Assembly (NCBI RefSeq): GCF_000521215.1
Contig: NZ_KI928941.1
Location: forward strand, 183,815 to 241,508
DNA: 57,694 bases
Direction: 5' to 3'
From: Labrenzia sp. DG1229
GTDB lineage: Bacteria; Pseudomonadota; Alphaproteobacteria; Rhizobiales; Stappiaceae
In this document: positions 8,302-17,248 of the stretch, piece by piece
Layout of the letters: each line of letters opens with the position of its first letter
Numbering within the stretch: position 1 is the stretch's first letter
Translations under genes and position numbers: made by a program
Notes under the pieces: generated by a model
The model's input: only the letters and a program-made list of their open reading frames with translations
The model's database searches: none
Told to the model about the DNA's origin: nothing

Positions 8302-10674
8302 TCACCCTTGCACCAGTTGAATCCGCCGGCCGGGTGTCAAACCGTTGACCTTCTCGATGATCGAGTCTGCATCAAGGCCGAAGTGACGGTAGAGATCGCC
8401 GATCGTTCCCGTCTGGCCGAAATGCTCGACGCCGAGCGGGATTGTCTGATGGCCGGCAACGCTGCCGAGCCAGGCAAGGGTCGCCGGATGTCCGTCAATC
8501 ACGGTGATCAGTTTGCAATGGGCAGGCAGGTCTCTCATCAGCCGTTCGATATGCGACAATGCCAGATCATTGCCACGCGAACGCGCCCGCTGCGCCGCTG
8601 TCCAGCCTGCATTGAGGCGGTCAGCCGAGGTGACGGCGAGAACCCCGACGTCCCGCCGGTTGCCGGCGAGCAGGCCGGCTGCCTTGATTGCTTCTGGCGC
8701 AACGACGCCCTGATAGGCGATCACGACATCACAATTCGGTCCGGGTTTGCGCAGCCAGTATGCGCCGTCAATTGCGCCTTGCCGGAAAGCGTCGTCGGCC
8801 CGCGTGACCGGCTGTTCGATCGGATTGGTGGAAAGCCGCAGATAAACCGACCCTCCTGTTTCGTCGCGCAGCCAGGTGCGTTCATCCGGATCACCTTCGC
8901 CGTCTCTTTGAAGGTAGTCGAAGGCCCATTCCATGATAACCGTTAGCTCGTCGGCAAAAGCCGGCTCGAATGCAGCAAGGCCGTCCTGGCTCATGCCGAT
9001 CAGCGGTGTCCCGATAGACTGATGCGCCCCGCCTTCAGGTGCCAATGTTATGCCGGATGGTGTTCCGACAATCATGAAACGCGCGTCCTGATAACAGGCA
9101 TAGTTCAAGGCATCGAGCCCGCGGCAGACAAACGGATCGTAGACTGTTCCAATCGGGATAAGACGTTCACCGAAAAGGGTATGTGAAAGTCCGGCGGCTC
9201 CAAGCAGCAGGAACAGGTTCATTTCCGCAATGCCAAGCTCGATATGCTGGCCCTCCGGCGTGAACTCCCACTTTGCGGTGGAGGGAATACGATGTTCGAT
9301 GAAGGCATCGGCCTTGGCGTGGCGGGCAAACAGTTTGCGGCGATTGACCCAGGGACCCAGATTTGTAGTTCCAGTGACATCCGGCGAAGTCGTAACGATC
9401 CGTTGTGCCAGCCTGCTGTCTCCCTTCGAAAGATCATCGAGTATCTTGCCGAAGGCCATCTGGGTCGATGTTTCCCCGCCTGACTTGAGGTCGATCCCGG
9501 GCACATCGATACACGCGTCCGAGTAGCGGCGTTTTCCTTTCGAGAAAAACGCGACCTCGTCAAGAAACGCTTTCAGTTCTTCAACGTCCTCAACCGTTGC
9601 GAACGGTTCCCATTCGTCGCCTTCGTGCACGCCCATATGCGTCTGCCAGGCACTCATCTGCGCCTTGTTCATCAGGCCGCCGTGATTGTCCTTGTGACCG
9701 GCAATCGGTGTCCCCCAGCCCTTGATGGTATATGCGAGGAAACAGGTCGGACGGTCGTGATCTATTGCCGCAAAGGCCCCGGCCATGGTTTCGGTGCAAT
9801 TGCCGCCGAGGTTTTCCATCAGTTCCGCGAGTTCTTCATCGCTGCGCCGGTCGATCAAGGCAGTGACATCTCCCTGATCTCCTAGATCATCCATCAGCCG
9901 TTGACGCCAGACCGCTCCCCCCATGAAAGTCAGCGCCGAATATTCCTGGTTGGAACACGCATCGATCCATTGCCGCAAATGCTCACCACCCGGTTCACCG
10001 AAGGCGGATCGCTGCAAGGCCCCGTACTTGACCCTGACGACGTCCCAGCCAAATGCGTCAAATATCTTCTCCACCCTGTCGAACAACCCTTCACGGACAA
10101 TGCCATCCAGGGACTGCCTGTTGTAGTCGATGATCCACCAGCAGTTTCTCAGGTCGTTCTTCCAACCCTCCTGCAAAGCCTCGTAAACGTTGCCTTCATC
10201 AAGCTCCGCATCGCCGACGAGCGCGATCATCCGGCCTAGCGCACGGTCTTTCGACCAGGATTTGGCATCAATGTAGTCCTGTACCAGGGATGCAAAGGAA
10301 GTGATTGCAACACCCAATCCGACCGAGCCGGTGGAAAAGTCCACATCATCAATATCCTTGGTGCGTGAGGGGTAGGACTGAACACCCCCGAACCCCCTGA
10401 AATTCTTCATCTTCTCACGGGTCTGGTTGCCCATCAGGTATTGCATCGCGTGAAAGACCGGTGAGGCGTGCGGTTTCACAGCAACCCTGTCCTCCGGTCT
10501 GAGTGCGGAGAAGTAGAGCGCGGTCATGATCGACACCATCGACGCGGAGCTTGCCTGGTGGCCACCTGTCTTGATCCCGTCGACCTTTGGCCGGATGTGA
10601 TTGGCGTGGTGGATCATCCAATGCGACAGCCAAAGCAGCCGTTGTTCGATCGTTTTGAGATGCTCGGTGCTCAT
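8302..10674 (-). CDS. mdeB: Thiamine-diphosphate E1-type dehydrogenase, MdeB-like
   Basis: The 790-residue protein belongs to the homodimeric pyruvate-dehydrogenase-E1/transketolase superfamily. The thiamine-diphosphate/Mg motif is GDAELDEGNVYEALQE, with NRQ about 25 residues later. A transketolase-like middle domain is at about residues 430-650 (HIELGIAEMNLFLLLGA) and a C-terminal domain follows. It is shorter than AceE (about 887 aa). In Pseudomonas putida the homologue MdeB acts on 2-oxobutyrate made by methionine gamma-lyase MdeA, next to the Lrp-type regulator MdeR. All three types of gene occur here (8302-12486), which supports the same role. No E2 or E3 gene is nearby. Confidence 0.8.
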   Translation of the reverse strand: MSTEHLKTIEQRLLWLSHWMIHHANHIRPKVDGIKTGGHQASSASMVSIMTALYFSALRPEDRVAVKPHASPVFHAMQYLMGNQTREKMKNFRGFGGVQSYPSRTKDIDDVDFSTGSVGLGVAITSFASLVQDYIDAKSWSKDRALGRMIALVGDAELDEGNVYEALQEGWKNDLRNCWWIIDYNRQSLDGIVREGLFDRVEKIFDAFGWDVVRVKYGALQRSAFGEPGGEHLRQWIDACSNQEYSALTFMGGAVWRQRLMDDLGDQGDVTALIDRRSDEELAELMENLGGNCTETMAGAFAAIDHDRPTCFLAYTIKGWGTPIAGHKDNHGGLMNKAQMSAWQTHMGVHEGDEWEPFATVEDVEELKAFLDEVAFFSKGKRRYSDACIDVPGIDLKSGGETSTQMAFGKILDDLSKGDSRLAQRIVTTSPDVTGTTNLGPWVNRRKLFARHAKADAFIEHRIPSTAKWEFTPEGQHIELGIAEMNLFLLLGAAGLSHTLFGERLIPIGTVYDPFVCRGLDALNYACYQDARFMIVGTPSGITLAPEGGAHQSIGTPLIGMSQDGLAAFEPAFADELTVIMEWAFDYLQRDGEGDPDERTWLRDETGGSVYLRLSTNPIEQPVTRADDAFRQGAIDGAYWLRKPGPNCDVVIAYQGVVAPEAIKAAGLLAGNRRDVGVLAVTSADRLNAGWTAAQRARSRGNDLALSHIERLMRDLPAHCKLITVIDGHPATLAWLGSVAGHQTIPLGVEHFGQTGTIGDLYRHFGLDADSIIEKVNGLTPGRRIQLVQG

Positions 10675-10796
10675 TGCGAAGGTCCTGTAAATCCGATGCC
10701 TTCACCCAATTTAGCGACGGAATTGAATAGGATTCTTGCTATTTCCTACCCATATTGGCTAATTTTTGGGGAATACATTCCTCTTGGAGAAGTTTA

Positions 10797-11267
10797 ATGG
10801 TGAATTCCACCAAAATTGATGCATTCGATATCCAGATTCTGCGGGAAATGAGAACCGACGGCAGGATTTCCCTGCAGGAGTTGTCCGAACGCATCGGGCT
10901 CAGCGCCACCCCCGTCGCACGCCGTTTGCGCCATCTGGAAGACGTCGGGATCATAACCGGCTACTGTGCCCTGATCGATGAGGTCGTCCTTGGCTACGAG
11001 GTTTCGGTCTTCGTTTCGGTTCAGCTCGACAAGCAGGTCGACGTGACGCTGGACCAGTTTGAAAATGCAATCCAGGCATTTCCTGAAGTGGTCGATTGCT
11101 GGCTGATGACCGGCAACCGTGACTATCTGCTGCGCGTGGCAACGACAGGCCTTGCCGCGTTCGAAACGTTCCTGACCGGAAAACTCACCAAGGTTCCAGG
11201 TGTTGCCAATATCGAAAGCTCGATCCCCCTGCGCCGTGTCAAGTCGGGAGTTGCCAGAACACCGTAG
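10797..11267 (+). CDS. Lrp/AsnC-family regulator, MdeR-like
   Basis: The start at 10797 follows GGAGA by about seven bases; an upstream in-frame TTG at 10755 is less likely. The 156-residue protein has an Lrp winged helix (IDAFDIQILREMRTDGRISL, then LSATPVARRLRHLEDVGII) and a C-terminal RAM/ligand domain with VDCWLMTGNRDYLLRV. It is divergent from the MdeB-like gene and is followed convergently, 16 bp on, by methionine gamma-lyase. In Pseudomonas putida an Lrp-type MdeR activates mdeAB, so this protein is the natural candidate activator. The AT-rich 10675-10796 region presumably holds its sites; I could not define a clean palindrome there. Confidence 0.85.
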   Translation: MVNSTKIDAFDIQILREMRTDGRISLQELSERIGLSATPVARRLRHLEDVGIITGYCALIDEVVLGYEVSVFVSVQLDKQVDVTLDQFENAIQAFPEVVDCWLMTGNRDYLLRVATTGLAAFETFLTGKLTKVPGVANIESSIPLRRVKSGVARTP

Positions 11268-11283
11268 TACATGACACCAGGTC

Positions 11284-12486
11284 TCACGCCGCCGCTGCGA
11301 CCGGTTTTGACGGCATTGCCTGGTTCAGGTCGTCGAGAATGTCGTTCAGGTCTTCCAGACCCACGGAAAGCCGGACAAGGCCTTCGCTGATACCGTGCTC
11401 TGCCCGTTCCTCGGGCGTATAGGTGGAATGCGTCATCGAGGCCGGATGCTGGATCAGTGTCTCCGCGTCGCCGAGCGAAACCGCCCGTTGGATCATCCGG
11501 AGTGCGTTCATCATCTCCGTGCCGGCCTGAAGTCCACCTTCGAGTTCGAATGCGATCATGCCACCCGGTTGGTCCATCTGCCGCTCTGCCAGGTCATGCT
11601 GCTCGAAACTCTCAAGTCCCGGGAAATGAACCTTGCAAACGACAGGGTGTGCTTCCAGCCATTCGGCAACTTTTTGGGCCGTCGCACAGTGACGATCCAT
11701 TCGCAGGGCCAGGGTCTTCAGACCGCGCAGAATCAGCAGCGCGTTGAACGGTGCCATTACTGCGCCGGTCATGTCCTTCATGCCGACGAGACGAATTTCA
11801 CCGATCTGTTCGCATTTTCCAACCACCAGACCGGCAACAACATCGCCATGACCACCCAGATACTTGGTTGCCGAATGCAGAACGATATCGGCACCCATTT
11901 CGATCGGGCGGGTCAGATAGGGCGTTGCGTAAGTATTGTCGACGACAACCGTCGCACCTGCCTCGTGGGCAATGTCGGCAATTCGGGCAATATCTACCAG
12001 TCGCATGTTGGGGTTGGCAGGCGTTTCGAAATACACGACGCGTGTCGTCTCGGAAATGGCCGCGCGCAGATTTTCCGGATCGGTCAAGTCCACATGCGAA
12101 ATCTTGACACCAAACCTGGACAATCCATGGCGCATGAAGGCGAAGGTACAGCCGTAAAGCGTTTTGTCGACGATGATCTCATCGCCCGGGCTCACCAACG
12201 TCCAGAGCGTCGACGTGATGGCACCCATTCCAGATGAAAGAGCCAGTCCTGCTTCCGCACCTTCCAGTTCGGCAACCCGCTGCTCGAGAAGGTCCAGCGT
12301 GGGGTTGGAAATCCGGCTGTAGACGTGCCCGGAACGCTCGCCGGCAAAAAGCTCCCCTCCTGCTTCGGCGGTCTCGAACACGAAAGTTGACGTCAGATGC
12401 AACGGCGGAGTCAACGCGCCTTCGTTGTCTTGCGGCTCATACGCATGGTGGATAGCGCGACTTGCAAATCCCTTGGCTCGGCTCAT
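11284..12486 (-). CDS. mdeA: Methionine gamma-lyase
   Basis: The start at 12486 follows AAGGAGACTGTC; longer in-frame starts lack a ribosome site. The 400-residue Cys/Met-metabolism PLP enzyme has SATKYLGGHGD with the PLP lysine at about 208 and the active-site Tyr111 in TLYGCTFAF. Cys113 in that motif matches the Cys116 that marks methionine gamma-lyases such as MdeA, as opposed to cystathionine enzymes. It would cleave L-methionine to methanethiol, ammonia and 2-oxobutyrate in the cytoplasm. The product matches the MdeB-like dehydrogenase 600 bp away on the same strand. It is divergent from a second Lrp gene at 12598. Confidence 0.88.
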   Translation of the reverse strand: MSRAKGFASRAIHHAYEPQDNEGALTPPLHLTSTFVFETAEAGGELFAGERSGHVYSRISNPTLDLLEQRVAELEGAEAGLALSSGMGAITSTLWTLVSPGDEIIVDKTLYGCTFAFMRHGLSRFGVKISHVDLTDPENLRAAISETTRVVYFETPANPNMRLVDIARIADIAHEAGATVVVDNTYATPYLTRPIEMGADIVLHSATKYLGGHGDVVAGLVVGKCEQIGEIRLVGMKDMTGAVMAPFNALLILRGLKTLALRMDRHCATAQKVAEWLEAHPVVCKVHFPGLESFEQHDLAERQMDQPGGMIAFELEGGLQAGTEMMNALRMIQRAVSLGDAETLIQHPASMTHSTYTPEERAEHGISEGLVRLSVGLEDLNDILDDLNQAMPSKPVAAAA

Positions 12487-12535
12487 GACAGTCTCCTTCT
12501 TGTCTTTAAGCAACATACCCGAAGCCAAAGGGCCA

Positions 12536-12581
12536 TAGATTTCAAAATCTATCAGTATTAGTATCCAGATTAGCAGAATCT
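12536..12581. promoter_or_regulatory. Two palindromes, probable Lrp-type operator
   Basis: Between the divergent lyase and Lrp genes are TAGATTT-CA-AAATCTA (12536-12551) and AGATT-AGCAG-AATCT (12567-12581). Both are perfect inverted repeats with the same AGATT/AATCT half-site. Their centres are about 30.5 bp apart, close to three helical turns. That pattern fits cooperative binding by an Lrp octamer, most simply the product of the adjacent gene at 12598. Confidence 0.55.
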
Positions 12582-12597
12582 ACCAACGAGCATTCAA

Positions 12598-13056
12598 ATG
12601 GACTCAAAAGACCGTCAGATTATCCGGGCTTTGCAAAAGAACGGGCGAATGACCAACCAGGAACTTGCCGAGACCGTCAACCTGTCCCCGTCTCCATGCC
12701 TCAGGCGCCTGCGGAACCTTGAAAGTTCCGGTGCCATTCGCGGGTTTTCAGTGGATGTCGATCCAAAGGCATACGGCCTGCCGATTACCGTTTTCGTTCG
12801 CATTCGCCTCGAACGACACAACGAGGAGGATGTCCGCCATTTCGAAAGCAGGGTTCAGACCATCGATGAAGTGCTGGAATGCCACGTCCTGACCGGAGCC
12901 ATGGACTACCAGTTGCGCGTGGTCGTCTCGAACCTGGAGGCTTACGAGGATTTCATCCGCAACCGGATACACCCGATTGGCGGTATTGCCTCCATCGACA
13001 CGAGTTTCGTCTACGGTACGGTGAAGAAAACCGCCGTATTCCCTGCACTTGGCTGA
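12598..13056 (+). CDS. Lrp/AsnC-family regulator
   Basis: The 152-residue protein has the classic Lrp layout. The N-terminal helix-turn-helix is MDSKDRQIIRALQKNGRMTN, then LSPSPCLRRLRNLESSGAI, and the C-terminal effector domain holds VLECHVLTGAMDYQLRVVV. It is divergent from methionine gamma-lyase with a 111-bp gap containing two matching palindromes, so it is likely the direct regulator of the lyase. It differs clearly in sequence from the other Lrp at 10797, giving two Lrp-type regulators around one methionine-degrading gene set. It converges with the ABC ATPase gene at 13097. Confidence 0.87.
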   Translation: MDSKDRQIIRALQKNGRMTNQELAETVNLSPSPCLRRLRNLESSGAIRGFSVDVDPKAYGLPITVFVRIRLERHNEEDVRHFESRVQTIDEVLECHVLTGAMDYQLRVVVSNLEAYEDFIRNRIHPIGGIASIDTSFVYGTVKKTAVFPALG

Positions 13057-13067
13057 TGTCACCAAAA

Positions 13068-13085
13068 CCGGAAACCGGTTTCCGG
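13068..13085. terminator. 18-bp perfect palindrome between convergent genes
   Basis: CCGGAAACCGGTTTCCGG is a perfect palindrome in the 40-bp gap between the convergent Lrp gene and the leftward ABC operon. As RNA it can form a seven-pair stem with a four-base loop on either strand. No clear T-run follows, so it is a possible bidirectional stop or stability element. Confidence 0.4.
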
Positions 13086-13096
13086 CGAGATGGATG

Positions 13097-14158
13097 TTAT
13101 GCCGCCAGTCGAGCCCCGTCCGGTCCGAAAAGGTGGGCCTTTTCTAGATCGACCGCGATGTTGACGGCGTCGCCGGTTTTCAACGGGAAATGCCCGTGTT
13201 GGCGCACCAGAACCGGACCGACACCGGGAACGCTTGCATGTATGTTGGTATCGGACCCCAGATGCTCAACGAGTTCGGCAACACCCTTCATGTGCGCCGC
13301 TTCTTCCGGCACGACATCAAGGTGCTCCGGACGCACGCCCAATTCGTGCGCCCTCTTCTGTTCTCCCCTGGATCCGACGTCCAGGATCGTTCCGTCCTTC
13401 AGCTTCACCCCGTGATCCGTTTGGTCGACACCGAGAATGTTCATCGTCGGCGAGCCGATGAATTGCGCGACGAATTTGTTCGAAGGCCGTTCATATAGAT
13501 CCAGCGGCGTCCCGACCTGCTGGATATCGCCGGCATTGAGCACAACGATCCGGTCCGCCAGGGTCAGGGCTTCCACCTGATCGTGCGTCACGTAGATCAT
13601 GGTCGCATTTAGCCGCTGGTGAAGACGCGCGATTTCCAGGCGCATCTCAACCCGAAGGGCCGCATCGAGGTTGGAAAGCGGCTCGTCAAACAAAAAGGCG
13701 CTCGGATCACGGACGATGGCACGTCCCATCGCCACCCTCTGGCGCTGACCGCCGGAGAGAGCCCTGGGAAGGCGTTCCGTCAGGGACGTCAACCCGAGCG
13801 TCCTGGCCGCGTCGCCAACCTTTCGGCTGCGTTCTTCCTTCTGAGCCTTTCGGATTTCCAGCGAGAAGCCCATGTTCCGCGAAACATCCATATGCGGATA
13901 AAGCGCATAGGACTGGAATACCATGGCCATGTCCCGGTCACGCGGTGGCACCTCGTTCATGCGCCTGCCGTCGACGTGAAATTCACCACCGGTGATCGGC
14001 TCAAGGCCTGCGATCATGCGCAGAAGCGTCGATTTTCCGCACCCCGACGGTCCAACCAGAACAATGAATTCACCGTCCTCGATCGTCAGGTTGATATCCC
14101 TCAGAACCTCGACGGAACCATAGGACTTGGCGATATTGTTCAACTCGATGCCTGCCAC
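13097..14158 (-). CDS. Carbohydrate-type ABC transporter ATPase (UgpC/MalK family)
   Basis: The 353-residue protein has an N-terminal ATPase domain with Walker A GPSGCGKST, the signature LSGGQRQRVAMGRA, Walker B FLFDEPLSNLDA and the switch His in THDQ. A C-terminal regulatory OB-fold/TOBE domain follows from about residue 240. This is the architecture of CUT1 importers for sugars and polyols. GGGAGGACG precedes the ATG. It is the last gene of a six-gene leftward operon: regulator, PLP enzyme, binding protein, two permeases, ATPase. It energises uptake through the two permeases. Confidence 0.93.
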   Translation of the reverse strand: MAGIELNNIAKSYGSVEVLRDINLTIEDGEFIVLVGPSGCGKSTLLRMIAGLEPITGGEFHVDGRRMNEVPPRDRDMAMVFQSYALYPHMDVSRNMGFSLEIRKAQKEERSRKVGDAARTLGLTSLTERLPRALSGGQRQRVAMGRAIVRDPSAFLFDEPLSNLDAALRVEMRLEIARLHQRLNATMIYVTHDQVEALTLADRIVVLNAGDIQQVGTPLDLYERPSNKFVAQFIGSPTMNILGVDQTDHGVKLKDGTILDVGSRGEQKRAHELGVRPEHLDVVPEEAAHMKGVAELVEHLGSDTNIHASVPGVGPVLVRQHGHFPLKTGDAVNIAVDLEKAHLFGPDGARLAA

Positions 14159-14176
14159 ATCGTCCTCCCTGGGGCG

Positions 14177-15019
14177 TCAGCCCTTTACTGCTCCGGTCGT
14201 CAGACCCTGGACCAGGTACCGCTGAATGAAGATGAAGAAGAGACAGGATGGCACCAGTGCGAGCACACCCGCCGCCATCATCTGCCCCCAGTCCACGGAG
14301 AACTTGGACACGAAGGTCAAAAGCCCCACGGGAAACGTCATTGCGTCGTTGGAATTGATCAGCATCAGCGCGAACAGAAGTTCGCTCCAGGCTGCTGTGA
14401 AGATAAAGCCGAGCGTAGCACCAAGACCCGGCAGTGTCAGAGGCAACACGATCTTGCGCAGGGCTTCGAACCGCGTGCAGCCGTCGATCATTCCCGCGTC
14501 TTCCAGGTCCTTCGGGATACCGTCGAAAAACGACTGCATCAGGAAGGTTGCGAACGGTATGTTGAATGCCGTGTAGACGATGATGAGACTCGTCAGCGAG
14601 TTCAGCAGCCCGAGCGTTGCAACAATCTTGTAGATCGGTGCGATGATCATCAGCAGGGGAAACATCTGCGTGATCAGCATAAGGGCGATGATCAATCTCT
14701 TGCCGCGGAAATCGAACCTGGAAAACGCATAGCCGGCTGCAGCCGCGATCACCGTTGTAATGGCGGCGGTTCCGATGGAAACAATCAGGCTGTTTCGGAA
14801 ATAGGCCAAAAAATCCGTTTGCAGCAGAACTGTCTGGAAATTCTCGAAGGTGAACCTGCTGGGAATGAGCGCGGTTCCCTCGCTGAAAATCAGCTTGTCG
14901 GGCGTGACCGCAATCTTGGCAAGCCAGTAGAGCGGGAAAAGTGCGAAGGCCACATAAAAAGCGAGCGCCAGGTATTTCCCGGTCACGGCCAATGGTGAAC
15001 TTTGACGCAAGGCATTCAT
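14177..15019 (-). CDS. ABC transporter permease, MalG type
   Basis: The 280-residue protein has about six membrane segments and the binding-protein-dependent permease EAA loop (KDLEDAGMIDGCTRFEALRKIVLPLTLPG written in parts: EDAGMIDGCTRFEAL, then KIVLPLTLPG). The start is put at the ATG at 15019, with GAGG about eight bases upstream. An in-frame TTG at 15031 would overlap the preceding gene by ATGA-like coupling and is the alternative. With the MalF-type protein it forms the membrane channel of the CUT1 importer. Confidence 0.9.
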   Translation of the reverse strand: MNALRQSSPLAVTGKYLALAFYVAFALFPLYWLAKIAVTPDKLIFSEGTALIPSRFTFENFQTVLLQTDFLAYFRNSLIVSIGTAAITTVIAAAAGYAFSRFDFRGKRLIIALMLITQMFPLLMIIAPIYKIVATLGLLNSLTSLIIVYTAFNIPFATFLMQSFFDGIPKDLEDAGMIDGCTRFEALRKIVLPLTLPGLGATLGFIFTAAWSELLFALMLINSNDAMTFPVGLLTFVSKFSVDWGQMMAAGVLALVPSCLFFIFIQRYLVQGLTTGAVKG

Positions 15020-15027
15020 TGCAGGCC

Positions 15028-15957
15028 TCAAATCTTGACGAGCTTGCGGCGAAGAACAAGCAGGACGACCGCATAGATCAGGAGCAGGCCGAGCAGCGCA
15101 ACGGCAATCGCGGACGCATAACCGAAGTCGAGCTTCCTGAACGCGGTCGTGAAGATGTAGGTGGAAAGGATCTGCGTTGAGTTTGCAGGTCCGCCACCCG
15201 TCATGACAAAGATCAGATCCGCGAAGTTGGCGATCCAGATCGTGCGCAGCATCACGGTGATGGCGATCATCGGAGCAAGAAAGGGCAGCGTGATCTTGGT
15301 GAATGTCTGCCAGGCGGACGCTCCATCGATCTCGGCAGCTTCGTAAAGCTCACCGGGTATCGATTGCAGTGCCGCAAGAAGCGTGATTGCGAAAAACGGA
15401 ATGCCGAACCAGACATTCGCCGTAATGGGGCCCCACATGGCCAGGTCCGGATCTCCGAGAATATTGTAAGGTTCGGAAAGAATACCGAGCGCGGCCAGCC
15501 AGTGCGGCAGCGGACCGATCGTCGGATTGAAGAGCCACGCCCAGGTAAGCGCGGACAGAAAAGTAGGGACAGCCCACGGCAGAAACACGAGCGCCTGAAC
15601 GAGCCTCTTGCCGTAAAACCGCGTGTTCAGCAACAGTGCCAGACCAAGACCCAGGAAAAACTGGAAGGTGATGGAACCGAGTGTCCACCAGAACGTGTTT
15701 TTCAGCGCGAGCCAGAATTTCCGGTCGCTCCAAAGCGCCTGGAAGTTCTCGAACCCGACCCAGCCGGTATCGAGTGGCCGAAGCAGATTGACCGCCTGAA
15801 AGGCATAGGAGATTCCGATCACCAAAGGAACGAGCATGACCAGGGCAATCACGATCACCGCTGGCGACAGGTAGAGATAGGGCTCCACCATGTAGCGAAT
15901 GTAATATGAACCGCGCGCCCGGGTCTCCCCGGGCGCGTTGTCAGCCTGAGCTGTCAT
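15028..15957 (-). CDS. ABC transporter permease, MalF type
   Basis: The protein of about 309 residues has six membrane segments and the EAA loop ELYEAAEIDGASAWQTFTKI followed by TLPFLAPM. The ATG at 15957 overlaps the binding-protein stop by ATGA and follows GGAAAGAAG, so it is preferred to upstream in-frame starts. A hydrophilic N-terminus of about 25 residues precedes the first segment (YMVEPYLYLSPAVIVIALVM). It pairs with the MalG-type permease downstream. Confidence 0.9.
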   Translation of the reverse strand: MTAQADNAPGETRARGSYYIRYMVEPYLYLSPAVIVIALVMLVPLVIGISYAFQAVNLLRPLDTGWVGFENFQALWSDRKFWLALKNTFWWTLGSITFQFFLGLGLALLLNTRFYGKRLVQALVFLPWAVPTFLSALTWAWLFNPTIGPLPHWLAALGILSEPYNILGDPDLAMWGPITANVWFGIPFFAITLLAALQSIPGELYEAAEIDGASAWQTFTKITLPFLAPMIAITVMLRTIWIANFADLIFVMTGGGPANSTQILSTYIFTTAFRKLDFGYASAIAVALLGLLLIYAVVLLVLRRKLVKI

Positions 15958-17210
15958 TGAGCTTCTTTCCAACGGCCGTATTCTTCGGTCAGGAATGCGG
16001 CCCACTGGTCGGCTACTTCCTGTGCACTGATCTGGCCAAGAAGCGCTTCCTGGCTGGTTTCGAGCGCAATGGAGTCAGCGAAGTAGCCAAATTGTTCCAG
16101 GTAGGTCGGCATGACGGTCGGGATGTATTGCTCACCGTTGAGCGTCTCGAACCAACCTGCGAACTGTTCGGTCTTGAAATGCGGATCCTGCTCGGCGCCT
16201 TCGTGGATCGGAATGACGCCGACGCGTTTTGCCCAGGTCTTGTTGGCTTCCGGATTGGAGAGATGCGCGATCAGTTTCCAGGACAGATCTTCATCCTTCG
16301 TGGTGTCGAACATTCCCCATCCGGCAAAACCGATCGTCGGGAAGGCCTTGCCGCCCGGGCCGACAGGCATTGGAACAACGGCAAAATCTTCCGGCTCCAT
16401 ACGCTCTGAAACCGCGATCAGCGCATCGGGATCCTGATCAAGGAATGCACATGTGCCCGAGTAGAATCCGGCCACGATCTCATTGAAGCCCCAGCTGACG
16501 GCATCCTTCGGCGCATAACCGTTCTGATAGAGGTCGATCAGGAACTGGATGCCCTCGACCGAGCCCGGCTGGTTGAGGGTGCTCTTGCCATTCTCGTCGA
16601 AGAACGTGTTGTCACCGTTCATGGTGGCGGCCATCATGATCCAGCCGTTAAGGCCTCCTGGCCCACCGCGAAGACAATAGCCGTACTTGCCATCGAGTTC
16701 GGACACTGCCTTGGAAGCCGCCATGAATTCTTCCATGGTTTTCGGTGGCGCTGCCACGCCGGCTTCTTCAAGCAGTTTCTTGTTGTAGAACAGGGCGCGC
16801 AAGTAGAACCCGTAAGGGATCATCCGCATGGACTTGCCGTCTGTCTGCCGGCCCATGTCGACCGTTTTCTGGGTCAGGGTCTTGCCGTGTTCCCAGCCTG
16901 CAATCTTGTCGTTCAGGTCGACAAGCCTGTCCTTGTAGATACCGGCCCAGCGATCCGGCATTTCGACGACATCGGGAATGTCTCCACCCGCAACCATCGT
17001 TGCGAATTTCTCGAACGCCTGACCCCAGGGCAAAGAGACGATTTCCACTTCCGTTCCCGGATTCGCCGCCTCGAACTCATCCACCAGCCCTTGCAGGACC
17101 TCGGTGCGTTCCGGGCTGGTGATCACTTCGACCAGCTTCAAGGTTTCGGCATGTACAGCGGTCGTGGCCATAACGGCGAGAGCGCTGATGGTTCCTATTA
17201 ATTTCCTCAT
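15954..17210 (-). CDS. ABC solute-binding protein, CUT1 (sugar) family
   Basis: The 418-residue periplasmic binding protein has a signal peptide (MRKLIGTISALAVMATTAVHA, cleavage before ETLKLVEV, shown here as the first 21 residues minus none of the mature part). AGGAGGAGACT precedes its ATG. It belongs to the extracellular solute-binding family 1: a GDIPDVVEMPDRW motif near residue 80 and FAGWGMFDTTKDEDLSWKLI near residue 310. It is the receptor for the permeases and ATPase encoded next. Its operon also contains a Cys/Met-type PLP lyase and a GntR repressor, so the ligand may be an amino-acid- or sulfur-containing compound rather than a simple sugar. That is inference. Confidence 0.88.
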   Translation of the reverse strand: MRKLIGTISALAVMATTAVHAETLKLVEVITSPERTEVLQGLVDEFEAANPGTEVEIVSLPWGQAFEKFATMVAGGDIPDVVEMPDRWAGIYKDRLVDLNDKIAGWEHGKTLTQKTVDMGRQTDGKSMRMIPYGFYLRALFYNKKLLEEAGVAAPPKTMEEFMAASKAVSELDGKYGYCLRGGPGGLNGWIMMAATMNGDNTFFDENGKSTLNQPGSVEGIQFLIDLYQNGYAPKDAVSWGFNEIVAGFYSGTCAFLDQDPDALIAVSERMEPEDFAVVPMPVGPGGKAFPTIGFAGWGMFDTTKDEDLSWKLIAHLSNPEANKTWAKRVGVIPIHEGAEQDPHFKTEQFAGWFETLNGEQYIPTVMPTYLEQFGYFADSIALETSQEALLGQISAQEVADQWAAFLTEEYGRWKEAQ

Positions 17211-17248
17211 AGTCTCCTCCTGGTTCCCTGGTGGTTTTTCAACACGCC

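Noticed and set aside
8233..8946. Plus-strand open frame opposite the MdeB-like gene
   Set aside because: It is antisense to the conserved C-terminal domain of the E1-like protein and lacks any domain or ribosome site.
13619..14998. Long plus-strand open frame (459 codons) across the ABC ATPase and permease genes
   Set aside because: It lies antisense to two clearly recognised transporter genes, has an odd Arg/Gln/His-rich composition and no ribosome site. GC-rich codon use creates such frames.
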